From assembly GCA_949935895.1 (NCBI GenBank), contig CATLGL010000022.1, forward strand, positions 1-15,747: a DNA stretch of 15,747 nt, given 5' to 3'. Below, in pieces: positions 15,721 through 15,747 of the stretch (the first letter of the stretch is position 1; every line of letters begins with the position of its first letter). This DNA is from an uncultured Clostridia bacterium. GTDB taxonomy: Bacteria; Bacillota; Clostridia; TANB77; CAG-508. The position numbers were made by a program, and so were the translations under genes. The notes beneath the pieces are model-generated. The model did not search any database and had not been told where the DNA came from. It was given only the letters and a program-made list of their open reading frames with translations.

Positions 15721-15747
15721 ATGGATTTAGAAAAGAGGCAAAAATTT
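15721..15747 (+). CDS. Start of an unidentified gene, cut by the window edge
   Basis: Nine codons (MDLEKRQKF) follow an ATG with an ideal GGGAGG site at 15710-15715. The gene has its own promoter region and so is a separate unit from ftsEX-M23. Too little is visible to name it. Confidence 0.6.

Overview
The window is a join of two unrelated kinds of DNA. Positions 1 to about 2540 are G+C-balanced (about half G+C by eye) and look like a gut Bacteroidales genome such as Bacteroides or Parabacteroides. They hold the 3' end of ispG, an intergenic stretch rich in inverted repeats, and a complete minus-strand lipoprotein glycosidase of family GH110. From about 2560 to the end the DNA is very A+T-rich (about 30% G+C by eye), with strong GGAGG ribosome binding sites, TTGACA/TATAAT promoters and clostridial gene types, so it fits an uncultivated gut Clostridia/Firmicutes genome. 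No mobile element marks the change, so a metagenomic assembly chimera is the simplest explanation.

Layout of the A+T-rich part: a small unknown gene and a minus-strand unknown gene face each other across a hairpin terminator. Then come addA (helicase-nuclease), a small membrane protein, prmC, whiA and hemW (a tight plus-strand cluster ending in a terminator). A split transketolase pair (N and C subunits) follows, ending in a strong terminator. Last are ftsE-ftsX-M23 peptidase (division and cell-wall hydrolysis), a terminator region, and the first codons of another gene.

The main finding is a recurrent +1 frameshift. Three conserved genes are interrupted at five places: addA twice, the transketolase C subunit once and ftsE twice. 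At every place the zero-frame codon is CGG followed by A, and the protein resumes in the +1 frame with GGA (Gly), so C-GGA acts as one four-base glycine unit. All five sites share CGGAA. Four of the five glycines lie in invariant motifs: the AddA P-loop, the FtsE P-loop, the FtsE DEPTGNLD motif and the transketolase cofactor region. With one base skipped at each site the proteins have ordinary family lengths (AddA 1203, TktC 310, FtsE 228 residues). I scanned the A+T-rich part by eye for CGG: these five are the only in-frame CGG codons in about 4,000 codons, so CGG is never seen there as ordinary arginine. In the Bacteroidales part CGG followed by A is read normally as Arg, which serves as an internal control. 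This suggests a lineage in which CGG has lost its arginine tRNA and CGGA is decoded as Gly by quadruplet decoding or obligatory +1 frameshifting. Random sequencing error would not give the same in-frame tetranucleotide five times out of five, but read-level and related-genome checks are still required.
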